From positions 1 to 33,527 of IMG/VR virus record IMGVR_UViG_3300046004_001823: a stretch of 33,527 nucleotides of DNA; one strand, written 5' to 3'. The notes beneath the pieces are model-generated. The model saw only the letters and a program-made list of their open reading frames with translations. It searched no databases and was not told the origin of the DNA. Position 1 is the stretch's first letter. Each line of letters opens with the position of its first letter. Positions 1 to 8,130 of this stretch are shown here, one piece after another. The translations under genes were made by a program, and so were the position numbers. This DNA is from a virus.

Positions 1-127
1 GCCATCGAAGAGACCCTGTTTCGGATGACGCTGTGACGGGAGTCACCATGCGCGCCAAGGCGCACGGATTCGGGGACGAAATACGCCAAAAGGCTCACGG
101 GTCCTCCCTAGGGGGGAGCCCGACGTG
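1..127. repeat. Terminal direct repeat, copy 1 (circular-overlap signature)
   Basis: Bases 1-127 are identical to bases 33401-33527. A perfect 127-base overlap is the usual product of assembling a circular or circularly permuted molecule with a k-mer of 127, so I read the window as one genome of about 33,400 bp opened arbitrarily. Bases 1-36 are the last 36 bases of the tail-completion gene at 32675-33436, including its stop, so no separate gene should be called there. A true short direct terminal repeat is less likely because the repeat begins in the middle of a gene. Confidence 0.9.
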
Positions 128-203
128 GATTCCCGCGGACCACGGTAATTCGCTAGAGAATAGATTATCGGTAACGGCTGCACTTGCCCTGGGGGGCGCA
201 TGA
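48..203 (+). CDS. Small ORF of 51 codons ahead of terminase (doubtful)
   Basis: This 51-residue frame begins at ATG 48 with a good ribosome site (GGGAG at 38-42). It ends in an ATGA overlap with the small terminase start at 200, which is how real genes here are joined. Against it being real, it uses ATA, TTA, CTA and AGA codons that are rare in neighbouring genes, shows no recognisable domain, and covers the likely packaging site. It may act only as a leader that feeds ribosomes into the terminase start. I do not recognise a family. Confidence 0.3.
   Translation: MRAKAHGFGDEIRQKAHGSSLGGSPTWIPADHGNSLENRLSVTAALALGGA
99..121. other. Inverted repeat upstream of terminase, possible part of cos
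   Basis: GGGTCCTCCC (99-108) and GGGGGAGCCC (112-121) form two imperfect arms around TAG. At the centre is the perfect 8-bp palindrome CCCTAGGG (106-113), about 90 bases before the small terminase gene. In lambda-type phages cos lies just upstream of the Nu1-like gene and has partial two-fold symmetry at the nick, so this is the best place for cos. No sequence similarity to lambda cosN or cosB was seen. The whole stretch 37-199 has no confident gene. It ends in the most AT-rich patch of the area (143-174), which holds two CGGTAA direct repeats (143-148 and 169-174). Confidence 0.3.
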
Positions 204-691
204 GCGAGCGCTGGGTCTCACTCAACCAGCTCGCCGAGGAGACGGGACTGGCCGTCCGCACGCTCCAGTACATCCGAGCGCAGGAACCGGCGGTGCTCGT
301 CACACGCCAGCGCAAAGCGGTCGAGTATCGGCAGCCCGACTGCGCGATCAACCTGCGAAAGCGCGAGGCCGAGAAGGCGGTGGTCGAGGCGAACCCCGGC
401 GACCTCGAGACGGCACGCACCCGCAAGGCCAACGCCGAAGCCGAACTCGCCGAGATCGACGTGGCGAAGGCCCGCGGCGAGGTGGTGAGCGTGGCCGATT
501 ACGAGGCGGCACTGGCCCGCGTGCTCGATCGGCTGACTGCTCGACTGCGGGCGATGCCCGTTCGCCTGGCGCATCTCGGGACCGACGCCGAGCTGGCAGC
601 GGAAACGGAAGCGGAGCGGATCGTGGTGGAGTTGTCCACATTCGACGAGGATGTGATCGACGAGCCAGAGCCAGCCAAGGCGGCGGCATGA
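200..691 (+). CDS. Terminase small subunit (Nu1-like)
   Basis: A 163-aa protein that would recognise phage DNA at the packaging site and recruit the large terminase subunit. Residues 1-45 form a MerR/Nu1-type winged helix-turn-helix (LNQLAEETGLAVRTLQYI). A charged helical segment at about 50-95 (ARTRKANAEAELAEIDVAKA) resembles the dimerisation helix of the Nu1 family, and the acidic C-terminus would contact the large subunit. Length is close to the lambda protein (about 180 aa). The start at ATG 200 follows a GGGGGG run at 191-196, and the stop overlaps the large-subunit start as ATGA. Position directly before a gpA-type ATPase supports the call. Confidence 0.85.
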   Translation: MSERWVSLNQLAEETGLAVRTLQYIRAQEPAVLVTRQRKAVEYRQPDCAINLRKREAEKAVVEANPGDLETARTRKANAEAELAEIDVAKARGEVVSVADYEAALARVLDRLTARLRAMPVRLAHLGTDAELAAETEAERIVVELSTFDEDVIDEPEPAKAAA

Positions 692-2625
692 CCCACGCTC
701 TCGGACGCGAGGCGCTCAACCGCGTCACCCGCGAACGGTTCCGCCGGCACTGTCGGCCCCTGCCCCGGCTGACGATGAGCCAGTGGGCCGAGAAGTACCG
801 GGTGCTGAGTCCCGAGGCGACGGCGAACCACGGGCCGTGGCTCAACACGATGGTGCCGTACCTGCCTGAGATCATGGACGCCGTGAGCGACCGGACCACG
901 CAGGAGATCGTCGTGGTCTCACCATCACAAGCAGCGAAGACGGAACTGATCCTCAATGCGATCGGCTACTTCACGCACCAAGAGCCGAGCCCGATGCTCT
1001 GCGTGCAGCCGACCGTCGAGACCGCGGAGTCGTTCAGCAAGGACCGCGTGGCGCCGATGATCCGCGACTGCGGGGCGCTGTCGGCCTTGGTTGCCCCGGC
1101 TCGCTCGAGGGAGAGCAACAATACCATCCTGAGCAAAGCGTACCCCGGCGGGCAGCTCGATATGACCGGCGCCAACGCGCCGTCGGGTCTGGCCATGCGC
1201 CCGAAGCGGGTGGTGCTGCTCGACGAACGGGACCGGCACCCGAGGAGCGCCGGGACGGAGGGCGACGTGAAAGCGATCGCTCGCGCCCGCACGCGATCGT
1301 TTCAGCGGCGCCGCAAGATCGTGGAAGTGTCGAGCCCCACCTCGCAGGAGGAGTCGCTGATCTGGCCGAGCTACCTCGAAGGGACACAAGAGGTCTACGA
1401 GGTGCCATGTTCGGACTGCGGGCACTTCCAGACGCTGCACTTCGACCGGCTCAAGTGGGGCGTGGACACGGCGGGCAAGGTGATCGCGTCGTCCGTCGCG
1501 TACCAGTGCGCGGCGTGCGAGCATTTGATGCCGGCGCGTGAGAAGGGCGCGCTCTTGCGGGCGGGCCGGTGGACGCCGACCGCCGAGCCGCGGGTGCCGC
1601 ACAAGCGGTCGTTCCACATCCACGGGCTCGTGGCGGCGTTCGCCTTGTGGGAGGAAGTGGCGCAAGAGTTCGTGACCGCAAACGGGCAACGCGATCTTGC
1701 GATGCGGGCCGAGATGCTGCGCGCGTTCTTCAACACGACGCTCGGCGAGTTGTGGAAAGACCAGACGGCCGAGACGGTGAAGTCGACGTTGCTGGCGCGA
1801 TCCACCCGGTACGACAGCACGGACGACGCGGCCCCGATCACTTGGCATATCCCGCGCGACGCCGCGATCCTGACGGCTGGCCTCGACTTGCAGCACGACC
1901 GCGGGGAGCTCGTGGTGCGGGCGTGGGGCGTGGGCGAGACGTCGTGGCTGATCGAGCGGGCCATCTTGCGCGGCGACACCAGCCAGCCCGAGTGGTGGGC
2001 GCGGCTCGAGGACTACCGCACGCAACGCCGCTGGACGCACGAGAGCGGCACGCTGCTGGCGATCCGCTCGCTCACCATCGACGCCGGCGACGGCACGCAC
2101 AGCAAGCAGGTGTACACGTACTGCGCGCCGCGCTTGGCCCAGCACGTCTACGCCATCAAGGGCTCGAGCAACCCCGTGGCGCCGATGGTGCCGTCGAAGC
2201 CGACCAAGGTCAAGCCGGGGCGCCTGTATATCCTCGGCGTCCACGCGATCATGGACCGACTGTACCGTCGCTTGGCGATGGACGAGCCGGGGCCCGGCTA
2301 CCTGCACCTGAACCAGCACGCGGACGAGGACTACGTCACGCAGCTGCTGTCGATGCGGCGGCGGGTCGACGAGCGGACCCGCAAGCGGAAGTGGGAAGCG
2401 ACGCCTGGCGTCCGCAACGAAGTGGCCGACTGTGAGACGTATGCCTACGCCGCACTGCTGCTCGGCCCCGTGCCCGTGATGTCGCTCGCGTCGGAGGTGG
2501 ACCGCGTGAACGCCGAGGGCACCCGACAGACGCCCGTCGCCCCGACCACCGAGAAGCCGACCCCGTCACCGGCGAAGCCGTCCGGCAGTTGGCTGCCGCG
2601 TCGGCCAGGCGGGTGGATGCGATGA
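688..2625 (+). CDS. Terminase large subunit (gpA-like ATPase/nuclease)
   Basis: A 645-aa motor that cuts concatemeric DNA and pumps it into the prohead through the portal. The N-terminal ATPase has a divergent Walker A (SPSQAAKTE, residues 78-86) and a Walker B ending in LLDERD (177-182). Two CxxC pairs (C241/C244 and C274/C277) look like a zinc ribbon. The C-terminal RNase H-fold nuclease carries acidic residues near D400 (LDLQHD), D465 (TIDAGD) and D581 (VADCETYAY). The length fits the lambda gpA family (641 aa). The same frame is open upstream to 184, but that part is Arg/Gly-rich shadow of the small subunit; ATG 688 overlaps the upstream stop as ATGA. Confidence 0.93.
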   Translation: MTHALGREALNRVTRERFRRHCRPLPRLTMSQWAEKYRVLSPEATANHGPWLNTMVPYLPEIMDAVSDRTTQEIVVVSPSQAAKTELILNAIGYFTHQEPSPMLCVQPTVETAESFSKDRVAPMIRDCGALSALVAPARSRESNNTILSKAYPGGQLDMTGANAPSGLAMRPKRVVLLDERDRHPRSAGTEGDVKAIARARTRSFQRRRKIVEVSSPTSQEESLIWPSYLEGTQEVYEVPCSDCGHFQTLHFDRLKWGVDTAGKVIASSVAYQCAACEHLMPAREKGALLRAGRWTPTAEPRVPHKRSFHIHGLVAAFALWEEVAQEFVTANGQRDLAMRAEMLRAFFNTTLGELWKDQTAETVKSTLLARSTRYDSTDDAAPITWHIPRDAAILTAGLDLQHDRGELVVRAWGVGETSWLIERAILRGDTSQPEWWARLEDYRTQRRWTHESGTLLAIRSLTIDAGDGTHSKQVYTYCAPRLAQHVYAIKGSSNPVAPMVPSKPTKVKPGRLYILGVHAIMDRLYRRLAMDEPGPGYLHLNQHADEDYVTQLLSMRRRVDERTRKRKWEATPGVRNEVADCETYAYAALLLGPVPVMSLASEVDRVNAEGTRQTPVAPTTEKPTPSPAKPSGSWLPRRPGGWMR

Positions 2626-2669
2626 CCGCGGAGACCGAAGCCCGCCCCTCACCCCGTGGAGCGCCATGA
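2622..2669 (+). CDS. 15-codon bridging mini-ORF
   Basis: ATG 2622 overlaps the large-terminase stop as ATGA, and its own stop overlaps the next start (ATG 2666) again as ATGA. The peptide is MTAETEARPSPRGAP. No function is implied for the peptide. It could carry terminating ribosomes to the next gene, or be the scar of a deleted gene that once had ATGA joints at both ends. Confidence 0.3.
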   Translation: MTAETEARPSPRGAP

Positions 2670-2947
2670 CCTACTGCCTCGCCGTCGAACAAGCGCTGGA
2701 TGATGTGTCGCTGCCCCCCGCCGCCCGCCTCACCATGTGGCACGTCCGCAAGCGGCTGACCATGCAGGCCTACACGGAGGTGAAAGCGGAATCGCTGGCG
2801 AATGAAATGCGCGTCCTCGACACCACGGTGGGCAAGATGCTGACGCTGTTGGTGGACCGCGGATACTTGGAGGAATCGGGCAAGCGAAAGCCGCGGGCGT
2901 TCCGGTTGCCGTGGTCGCGGCGAGAGGGAAATGAGCGAGCGGCCTAG
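2666..2947 (+). CDS. Small winged-helix DNA-binding-like protein
   Basis: A 93-aa protein whose fold reads as a winged helix. Residues about 35-75 (KAESLANEMRVLDTTVGKML, then a helix and LVDRGYLEESG) match the helix-turn-helix plus wing of replication or regulatory wHTH proteins, and the tail is basic. It sits between terminase and the head-tail connector, an unusual place for a regulator, so it could act in packaging or late control. No named family is claimed. The start at ATG 2666 is joined to the mini-ORF stop. An untranslated gap of about 70 bases follows it. Confidence 0.6.
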   Translation: MTYCLAVEQALDDVSLPPAARLTMWHVRKRLTMQAYTEVKAESLANEMRVLDTTVGKMLTLLVDRGYLEESGKRKPRAFRLPWSRREGNERAA

Positions 2948-2955
2948 CAAACCCC

Positions 2956-2990
2956 TCCGTTGGACCGTAGTGGGGCCGCTGCCCCGTAGG
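2956..2990 (+). promoter_or_regulatory. Promoter-like element, copy A
   Basis: TCCGTTGGACCGT (2956-2968), nine variable bases, then GCTGCCCCGTAGG (2978-2990). A second copy with identical spacing and one mismatch lies at 17579-17613. Both copies occupy short gaps just ahead of a block of co-directional genes: here the connector/portal/capsid/tail block, there the lysis block. GGACCG and CGTAGG are 17 bases apart in both copies, a spacing typical of -35/-10 pairs. The sigma factor or activator is unknown. The GGGGC/GCCCC hairpin possible here is absent from copy B, so a terminator is less likely. Confidence 0.55.
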
Positions 2991-3021
2991 ATGGCGGGGC
3001 GAGCGCGACGACTATGCCAGT

Positions 3022-3555
3022 GTGACCACGACGCTGACGGCCATCCCGGACACACTTACCGCAGGCGATTCCCTGTCGGTGACGCTGTCGCTGTCTGAAT
3101 ATCCCGCGACGGCCGGATGGGTGGTGTCGTGCGCGCTGGCGGGACCGACCGTCCTCACGGCCACGGCCACGGCGAGCGGCGACCAGCACGTGCTCGCACT
3201 CACGAGCGTGCAGACGACGTGGCTCACGCCGGCGCTGTACCAGTGGCGGCTCCGCGCCACTCTGGGCCTCGTCGTCGAGACCTTCGACCGCGGCACACTG
3301 CTCGTGGCGCCCGACCTCGGCGCCGCCGCGGCCGGCGATCTCTCCAGCTATCCCGAGCGGATGCTGGCCATCTGCCGCACCGCACGCGAGAGCATCCTGG
3401 CGGGCGAGATGAAGATGTTCCAGATCGGCGGGCGCCAGGTGCAGATGCACACGTTGGCCGACGTGCAACGCGAAGAAGCACACTGGCGCCGTGAGCTCGC
3501 CCGCGAGCGGCGCGGCAGCGCGTTCGGCAAGGTCTCCGTCGGGTTCACGTCGTGA
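3022..3555 (+). CDS. Ig-like domain fused to gpW-like head-tail joining protein
   Basis: A 177-aa protein with two parts. Residues about 1-100 look like an all-beta, Ig-like domain (LTAGDSLSVTLSLSEYPATA, then strands ending TLLVAP). Residues about 115-170 (ARESILAGEMKMFQIGGRQ, then helix DVQREEAHWRRELARER) match the fold and spacing of lambda gpW, which plugs the portal and prepares the head for the tail. Lambda gpW alone is 68 aa. The gene order terminase, gpW, portal is also lambda-like. GTG 3022 starts right after a four-codon mini-frame at 3014-3025, and the stop overlaps the portal start as GTGA. Confidence 0.65.
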   Translation: MTTTLTAIPDTLTAGDSLSVTLSLSEYPATAGWVVSCALAGPTVLTATATASGDQHVLALTSVQTTWLTPALYQWRLRATLGLVVETFDRGTLLVAPDLGAAAAGDLSSYPERMLAICRTARESILAGEMKMFQIGGRQVQMHTLADVQREEAHWRRELARERRGSAFGKVSVGFTS

Positions 3556-5033
3556 CGACGGCCCCGCTCCCGCTCCGCTTGTGGCGTGCGGTGACTGGCG
3601 CGTTCCGTGCCACGCCGACGGCGACGCGCAGCTATCAGGCGGCGGGCGCGCATCGCCTCCTCTCCGACTGGCCCGGCACGGCGCAGAGCGCCGACAAGTC
3701 GACGCGCTACCAGGCGAAGGTGCTGCGCTTTCGCGCCCGCGAGCTGCGCGAGAACAGCCCGATCGTGGCACGGTACGCCGCGCTGGTGCGCGACAACGTC
3801 ATCGGGCCGGACGGCATCACGCTGCAAGCGATCGTCCCGTCGACCAGTGGCCGCAATACGACGGCGAGCGAGGCCATCGAAGCCGCGTGGTACCAGTGGG
3901 CCGCGTCCTGCACGCCGGATGGGCGGTCGTGGGTGGAGGTCTGCGGCATTGTCGCGGAATCGTGGAAGGTCGAGGGCGAGGCGTTGCTCGAGCTGATCCC
4001 GTCGAAGCTCGCGCCGGCGGGGCTCTGGGTGCAGCCGCTCGACCCCGACCTGCTGGACGAGATGGAGAACACCGATCGTACGCCGCAGGGCGGCAGCATC
4101 GTGCAGGGCGTGGAGTACGACGCGACCGGCCGCATCGTCGGGTACCATCTGCTGACGCGGCACCCGTCGGACAGCGGCGGCCGCACGCAGCGTCGCTTCC
4201 TTTCCGCCGCCCGCCTGCTCGTGCTCGGCCATCGCCAGCGGCCGCAGCAGTCGCGTGGTGTCACCGCCCTCGCGCCGGTGATGCTGCTGCTGCAACACTT
4301 GGAGAAGACGGACGAAGCGATCGTCGTGCTCAACCGCGTCACGGCGAGCAAGATGGGCGCGCTGATCCCCGGCGCCGACGCGCAGCCGCTCGAGACTGAC
4401 GGCGTGCCGCCGCAGATCGAGCAGGCGCCAGGTGAGTGGTGGACGCTGCCGCAGGGGTGGGACGTCAAGATGCTCGACCCGGGTCAGCCGACGCAGGAGT
4501 ACGACGTCTTCGCGCGCCACTTGCTGCGCAAGATCGCGTCGGGGCTCCACGTCGCCTACGCCTCACTGACGGGCGACCTGTCCGACGTGAACTACTCGTC
4601 GATGCGCGCGGGCCTGCTCGTGGAGCGCGATGCGTGGCAGGGCGCGCAGGCGCAGTTCATTCAGACGATCGTGGCGCCCGTGTTCCGGCTCTGGCTCGAC
4701 ACGGCGCCGATGACGCAAGCCTTCCCGATGGTGGCCGGCCAGAACGCCGCCACGATCGCCGAGGCGTCGGTGTGGCACCCGCGGCGGTGGCCGTGGGTGG
4801 ACCCGCTCAAAGACGCCAACGCGATCGACGTGCTCCTGAGCCTTGGGCTCACGACGCGCACCCGCGAAGCCAACAAGCAGGGGCTCTCGTTCGCCGCGCT
4901 GGTCGATGAGCGCGCCGCCGAAGAGGCCTATCTCCTCGCCAAGGGCGTCACGCTCGGGGCCGTGCCTGCGCCCGTCCCCGATCCGGCCGACGCGCCGGCG
5001 GTGCCGGTGCGCCAACTGAGGGCCGTATCATGA
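3552..5033 (+). CDS. Portal protein (lambda gpB family)
   Basis: A 493-aa protein that would form the dodecameric portal ring at one capsid vertex, dock terminase and later join the tail connector. The N-terminal part has the family pattern of LRFRARELRENSPIVARYA followed by RDNVIGPDGI. The core has the LDPDLLDEM region and the PAPVMLLLQHLEKTDEA-type clip/stem helices. Near residues 340-365 the conserved stretch SGLHVAYASLTGDLSDVNYS with SSMRAGLL is typical of lambda-type portals. Length is close to gpB (533 aa). GTG 3552 overlaps the upstream stop, and the downstream start overlaps as ATGA. Confidence 0.92.
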   Translation: MTTAPLPLRLWRAVTGAFRATPTATRSYQAAGAHRLLSDWPGTAQSADKSTRYQAKVLRFRARELRENSPIVARYAALVRDNVIGPDGITLQAIVPSTSGRNTTASEAIEAAWYQWAASCTPDGRSWVEVCGIVAESWKVEGEALLELIPSKLAPAGLWVQPLDPDLLDEMENTDRTPQGGSIVQGVEYDATGRIVGYHLLTRHPSDSGGRTQRRFLSAARLLVLGHRQRPQQSRGVTALAPVMLLLQHLEKTDEAIVVLNRVTASKMGALIPGADAQPLETDGVPPQIEQAPGEWWTLPQGWDVKMLDPGQPTQEYDVFARHLLRKIASGLHVAYASLTGDLSDVNYSSMRAGLLVERDAWQGAQAQFIQTIVAPVFRLWLDTAPMTQAFPMVAGQNAATIAEASVWHPRRWPWVDPLKDANAIDVLLSLGLTTRTREANKQGLSFAALVDERAAEEAYLLAKGVTLGAVPAPVPDPADAPAVPVRQLRAVS

Positions 5034-6913
5034 CGACAGTGCTCGAAACGCGGGCCGTGTCCTGCGCGATGACGATCGACGAACGGGCGCTCGAGCACCG
5101 CGCCGCGGGCGACAGCCGCGTGCCCGTCGCCATCTCGAGCGAGATGCCGGTCGAGCGCATGGACTGGTCGACGGGCAAAGCGTTTGCCGAAGTGCTTGAT
5201 CACTCCCCCGACGCCGTAAACATGGCGTGGGCGCAGCGAGGCATCCCGCTGCTGCTCTCGCACGACTCGCGCGACCAGTACGGGCTCGTGACCGATCTGA
5301 CGATTGGCGACGACCGGATGCTGCGCGGCTGGATCAAGTTCTCGCGCGGCGCCAAGGCGCAGGAGATCCGCCAGGACATCGAGGACGGGATTCGTCCGAT
5401 GGTGTCCGTCGGCTACACGACCGGCAACGACTTCACGACCGAACGTACCGCGGACGGCATCGAGCTGCGCCGCTTTAAGAACTGGACCGTGTTCGAGGTT
5501 TCGACGGTCCCCATCCCTGCCGACCCCACGGTCGGCATCGGGCGTTCGCATTCCGCGAACGACCACCATCACTCCACCGACGCCGCGTCTGCGGGTCTGG
5601 AGGCACTTGTGGAAGAAGCACCCACGGTGACTGCCGCGCCGACTGCATCGGCGACGGTCGCGCCTGTTCTCTCCGACGTGCGGTCTCGCGTCGAGACCAT
5701 CTATGGCTTCGCCGCTTCGGCTGGCCTCTCGGCACGCGAGGCTGATGCCCTCGTCGCGTCGGGTCGTGACCCGCAGAGCATCGGACAGGAGCTGCTGGAG
5801 CGTATGAATAAGGCCTCGGACCACAGCGGCGCCCCGGCGCCGGCCGTCGTGTTGACGGACAAGGAGCAGAAGTCGTACTCGCTGATGCGCGTGCTCTCGG
5901 GCATCGCCGCCGGCAAGCGCGACGGCTTCGAGTTTGAAGTGTCGGATGAGTTCGCGAAGAAGACGGGCCGCACCTACACCAACGCCTCGTCGTTCTTCCT
6001 CCCGCTGAACCTGCGCACGCAGATGAGCGTCGGCACGGCGGCCAAGGGTGGCAACATCGTGGCGACCGACTTCCGCCCGGAGCTGATCGACTTGCTCCGT
6101 CAGCAGTCGCTCGTGCTCGGCACGCTCGGCGCCCGCTTCATGCCGGGTCTGGTGGGCAACGTGGTGTTCCCGCGCCAGACGGCCGGCAACAGCGCGGTGT
6201 GGGTCGCCGAAGGACCGGGCTCCGATATGGCGCTCACGTCGCTCTCGCTCGATCAGGTGACGCTCTCCCCGAAGACGCTCCAGGCGTCGACGACGGTGTC
6301 GCGTCAGCTCCTTGCGCAGTCCACGCCGGCCGCCGACCAGCTCGTGTTCGACGACCTGATCGCGCAGCACGCCGTCGCGATCGACACCGCCGCGCTGTAC
6401 GGCAGCGGGGCGTCCAACCAGCCGACCGGTGTCGGTGTCGCCTCGGGCACGAACCTGATCGCGATGGGCACGAACGGTCTGGCGGCGACCTACGCCAAGG
6501 TGCTCGAAGCCTTCAAGGCGCTGGCCGTGGCCAACGCCTCCACCGACGGCGTGTCGTTTGTGACCACGCCCGGCATCAAGTACAGCATGGCCGCGATTGC
6601 CCGCATCGCGTCGACCGACAGCAAGACGCTGTGGGACCTCGACACGAACACGGTGAGCGGCGCCCCGGCGTACGCCACCAACAACCTGCCGTCGACGCTG
6701 ACCAAGGGCTCGTCCACGAGCGTGGCGCACGCGGCCATCCTCGGCGACTTCTCGAACGTCATGGTCGGTGAGTGGGGGGCGGGCGCCGAGATCATCGTCG
6801 ACCCGTACACCTTGGCCCGCAAGAACCTGCTCCAGATCACGTCGATCCAGTTCGCCGACGTGGCCGTCCGTCAGCCGTCAGCGTTCGCGGTCTATCGCGA
6901 CCTGCTGGTCTAA
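5030..6913 (+). CDS. Prohead protease fused to HK97-type major capsid protein
   Basis: A single 627-aa reading frame carrying two morphogenesis functions. Residues about 15-180 are an HK97 gp4-like (U35) prohead protease, with His in LLLSHD (about H78) and Ser in MVSVGY (about S126). Residues about 185-300 are Ala/Thr-rich and helical, in the place of the scaffold (delta) domain. From about 300 to the end is an HK97-fold capsid protein, with the FRPELIDLLRQQSL N-arm region, NSAVWVAEG, a DLIAQHAVAIDTAALYG spine helix and a VAVRQPSAFAV C-terminal strand. The protease would release the mature capsid part by self-cleavage in the prohead. No separate scaffold or protease gene is present. Confidence 0.9.
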   Translation: MTTVLETRAVSCAMTIDERALEHRAAGDSRVPVAISSEMPVERMDWSTGKAFAEVLDHSPDAVNMAWAQRGIPLLLSHDSRDQYGLVTDLTIGDDRMLRGWIKFSRGAKAQEIRQDIEDGIRPMVSVGYTTGNDFTTERTADGIELRRFKNWTVFEVSTVPIPADPTVGIGRSHSANDHHHSTDAASAGLEALVEEAPTVTAAPTASATVAPVLSDVRSRVETIYGFAASAGLSAREADALVASGRDPQSIGQELLERMNKASDHSGAPAPAVVLTDKEQKSYSLMRVLSGIAAGKRDGFEFEVSDEFAKKTGRTYTNASSFFLPLNLRTQMSVGTAAKGGNIVATDFRPELIDLLRQQSLVLGTLGARFMPGLVGNVVFPRQTAGNSAVWVAEGPGSDMALTSLSLDQVTLSPKTLQASTTVSRQLLAQSTPAADQLVFDDLIAQHAVAIDTAALYGSGASNQPTGVGVASGTNLIAMGTNGLAATYAKVLEAFKALAVANASTDGVSFVTTPGIKYSMAAIARIASTDSKTLWDLDTNTVSGAPAYATNNLPSTLTKGSSTSVAHAAILGDFSNVMVGEWGAGAEIIVDPYTLARKNLLQITSIQFADVAVRQPSAFAVYRDLLV

Positions 6914-6924
6914 GGCGACACGCG

Positions 6925-7134
6925 ATGCTCATTCGTATGCTCATCGGGACGGGTGGTCCGAATGGCACCGCGTGCTTCGTCGGGGAGGTCTACGATCTCC
7001 CCGACACCCTGGCGCGGTCGTGGGTGGCCCTTGGGCGCGCCGAGCTGGCGCCCGATCCCTCCACGCCCGTGGTCGTTCTACAGCACGATCCGGTGGCCAG
7101 TACGGCGCCGGTGCCGCCGCGGAAGCGTCGGTAA
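6925..7134 (+). CDS. Small head-region protein
   Basis: A 69-aa protein directly after the capsid gene. It begins MLIRMLIGTGGPNGTACFVG and continues as a compact beta-rich unit (VYDLPDTLARSWVALGRAEL), then a Pro/Arg-rich tail. Short proteins with this LIR..G..Y.LPD..A...V..G.AE pattern are common after capsid genes in lambda- and HK97-like phages. Their role is usually unassigned, with head decoration or connector suggested. The start ATG 6925 lies 11 bases after the capsid stop. The stop shares its last base with the next start (TAATG). Confidence 0.6.
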   Translation: MLIRMLIGTGGPNGTACFVGEVYDLPDTLARSWVALGRAELAPDPSTPVVVLQHDPVASTAPVPPRKRR

Positions 7135-7433
7135 TGCCGCTGGACACGCGCCGCCTCGCCGCGCTGATGCTGGCCCGCACGCCGGACGCGAAAGCGTTGG
7201 TGGTCGGGTCGGTCTCGGTGCTATGCCCGCTCGACGATCGGCAGGAGATGATCGACGACGGCGCGGGTGGCGGGATCAAGGCGAGCGAGAAGGCCGTGCT
7301 CGTCGCGGTGGGCTCGATCGCTACGCCGTCACGGGAAGCGACGGTGACGTATGACGGCACCGCGTACACCGTGCGCGACACGATGCGCCAGGAGAACGGC
7401 GACTACGAGCGCTGGCTGCTGGTGCCGGTATGA
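7134..7433 (+). CDS. Head-tail joining protein (gpFII-like)
   Basis: A 99-aa protein whose position and length fit the lambda gpFII class of head completion proteins, which form the ring between portal-gpW and the tail tube. The C-terminal half has the family-like strand pattern (TVTYDGTAYTVRDTMRQENG followed by YERWLLVPV). The start at ATG 7134 overlaps the preceding stop as TAATG. Its stop overlaps the tail-terminator-like gene as ATGA. Sequence similarity to gpFII is weak by eye, so the call rests partly on gene order. Confidence 0.55.
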   Translation: MPLDTRRLAALMLARTPDAKALVVGSVSVLCPLDDRQEMIDDGAGGGIKASEKAVLVAVGSIATPSREATVTYDGTAYTVRDTMRQENGDYERWLLVPV

Positions 7434-7951
7434 TGCACGAGATGGTGCGGATCGTGGCGGCGGCGCTGCGCGACGGCACGATTGGGGTGGCCGCGCAGTT
7501 GGCGACCATCCCGCGTGAGACCGGTGATCCGGTGCCGTCGACCCCGACGATCCTCGATGAGTCGTCCGACGCCCAGACCGCGCTCGACCAAATCCCCGAC
7601 GCGCCGGGACCGTTCCTGCAAGTCGCGGGCACGACGTTGCGCGAGATGGACATCACGGTCACGCCGTCGCGCAAGACGGAGGTGGAGCTCGTGATCCGGT
7701 ATAGCGTGCGGTCCTCGCTGACCACGCGCAGCCTCAACGAAGCACGGCAGACCGAGCGGGCGATTCGTCGCCTCCTCTCGATCCTGCCGCAGCAGTCCGA
7801 CGCGCTGAAGTATCGCAATCGGGCCCAGCTGTTTCACGTGACCAACTACACCGTGGACGAACACAAGGCACCGATCGAAGACGTGGGCCTCGTGCTCGTG
7901 ATGCGGTTCACCGTACACGGCCGCGATCTGCGGACGATGGAAGGCTCATGA
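7430..7951 (+). CDS. Tail terminator-like protein (gpU position)
   Basis: A 173-aa protein likely to cap the tail tube and set its final length. The N-terminal helix (MVRIVAAALRD), the middle long helix with SLNEARQTERAIRRLLSIL, and the terminal beta strands (APIEDVGLVLVMRFTVHGRD) match the alpha/beta plan of tail terminator proteins. These usually sit between the head-tail joiners and the tail tube gene, as here. No exact family is recognised. ATG 7430 is followed by a second ATG; the first overlaps the upstream stop. The downstream 55-aa gene starts at the stop as ATGA. Confidence 0.55.
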   Translation: MMHEMVRIVAAALRDGTIGVAAQLATIPRETGDPVPSTPTILDESSDAQTALDQIPDAPGPFLQVAGTTLREMDITVTPSRKTEVELVIRYSVRSSLTTRSLNEARQTERAIRRLLSILPQQSDALKYRNRAQLFHVTNYTVDEHKAPIEDVGLVLVMRFTVHGRDLRTMEGS

Positions 7952-8115
7952 TTGCGTTCTGGGTGCTGCTGACGATCGACGACGAGACCCGCCGCATCCC
8001 GGTGCCCGTGGGCATCGCGACGGATGAGGACGCGGTGCTCGACTACGTGACGAGCGATGCGGCATGGGCCACGGGTGACGTGGTCGCTGCCGATTGGCCG
8101 TCTTCCCCTCTCTGA
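7948..8115 (+). CDS. Hypothetical 55-aa protein before tail tube
   Basis: A short frame of 55 aa starting MIAFWVLLTIDDETRRIPVP, joined to the previous stop by ATGA. Composition and codon use match the neighbours. It holds a predicted beta hairpin and an acidic helix (TDEDAVLDYVTSDA). I do not recognise it. Position between tail terminator and tail tube suggests a minor tail or assembly function, by inference only. Confidence 0.55.
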   Translation: MIAFWVLLTIDDETRRIPVPVGIATDEDAVLDYVTSDAAWATGDVVAADWPSSPL

Positions 8116-8130
8116 TTAGGAGTATCGACG

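Noticed and set aside
1-127. Biological direct terminal repeat
   Set aside because: The length equals a common assembly k-mer and the border falls within a gene; circular overlap explains it better.
184-687. N-terminal extension of the large terminase frame
   Set aside because: It overlaps the small subunit completely and reads as Arg/Gly-rich noise; ATG 688 has an ATGA joint and family-like length.
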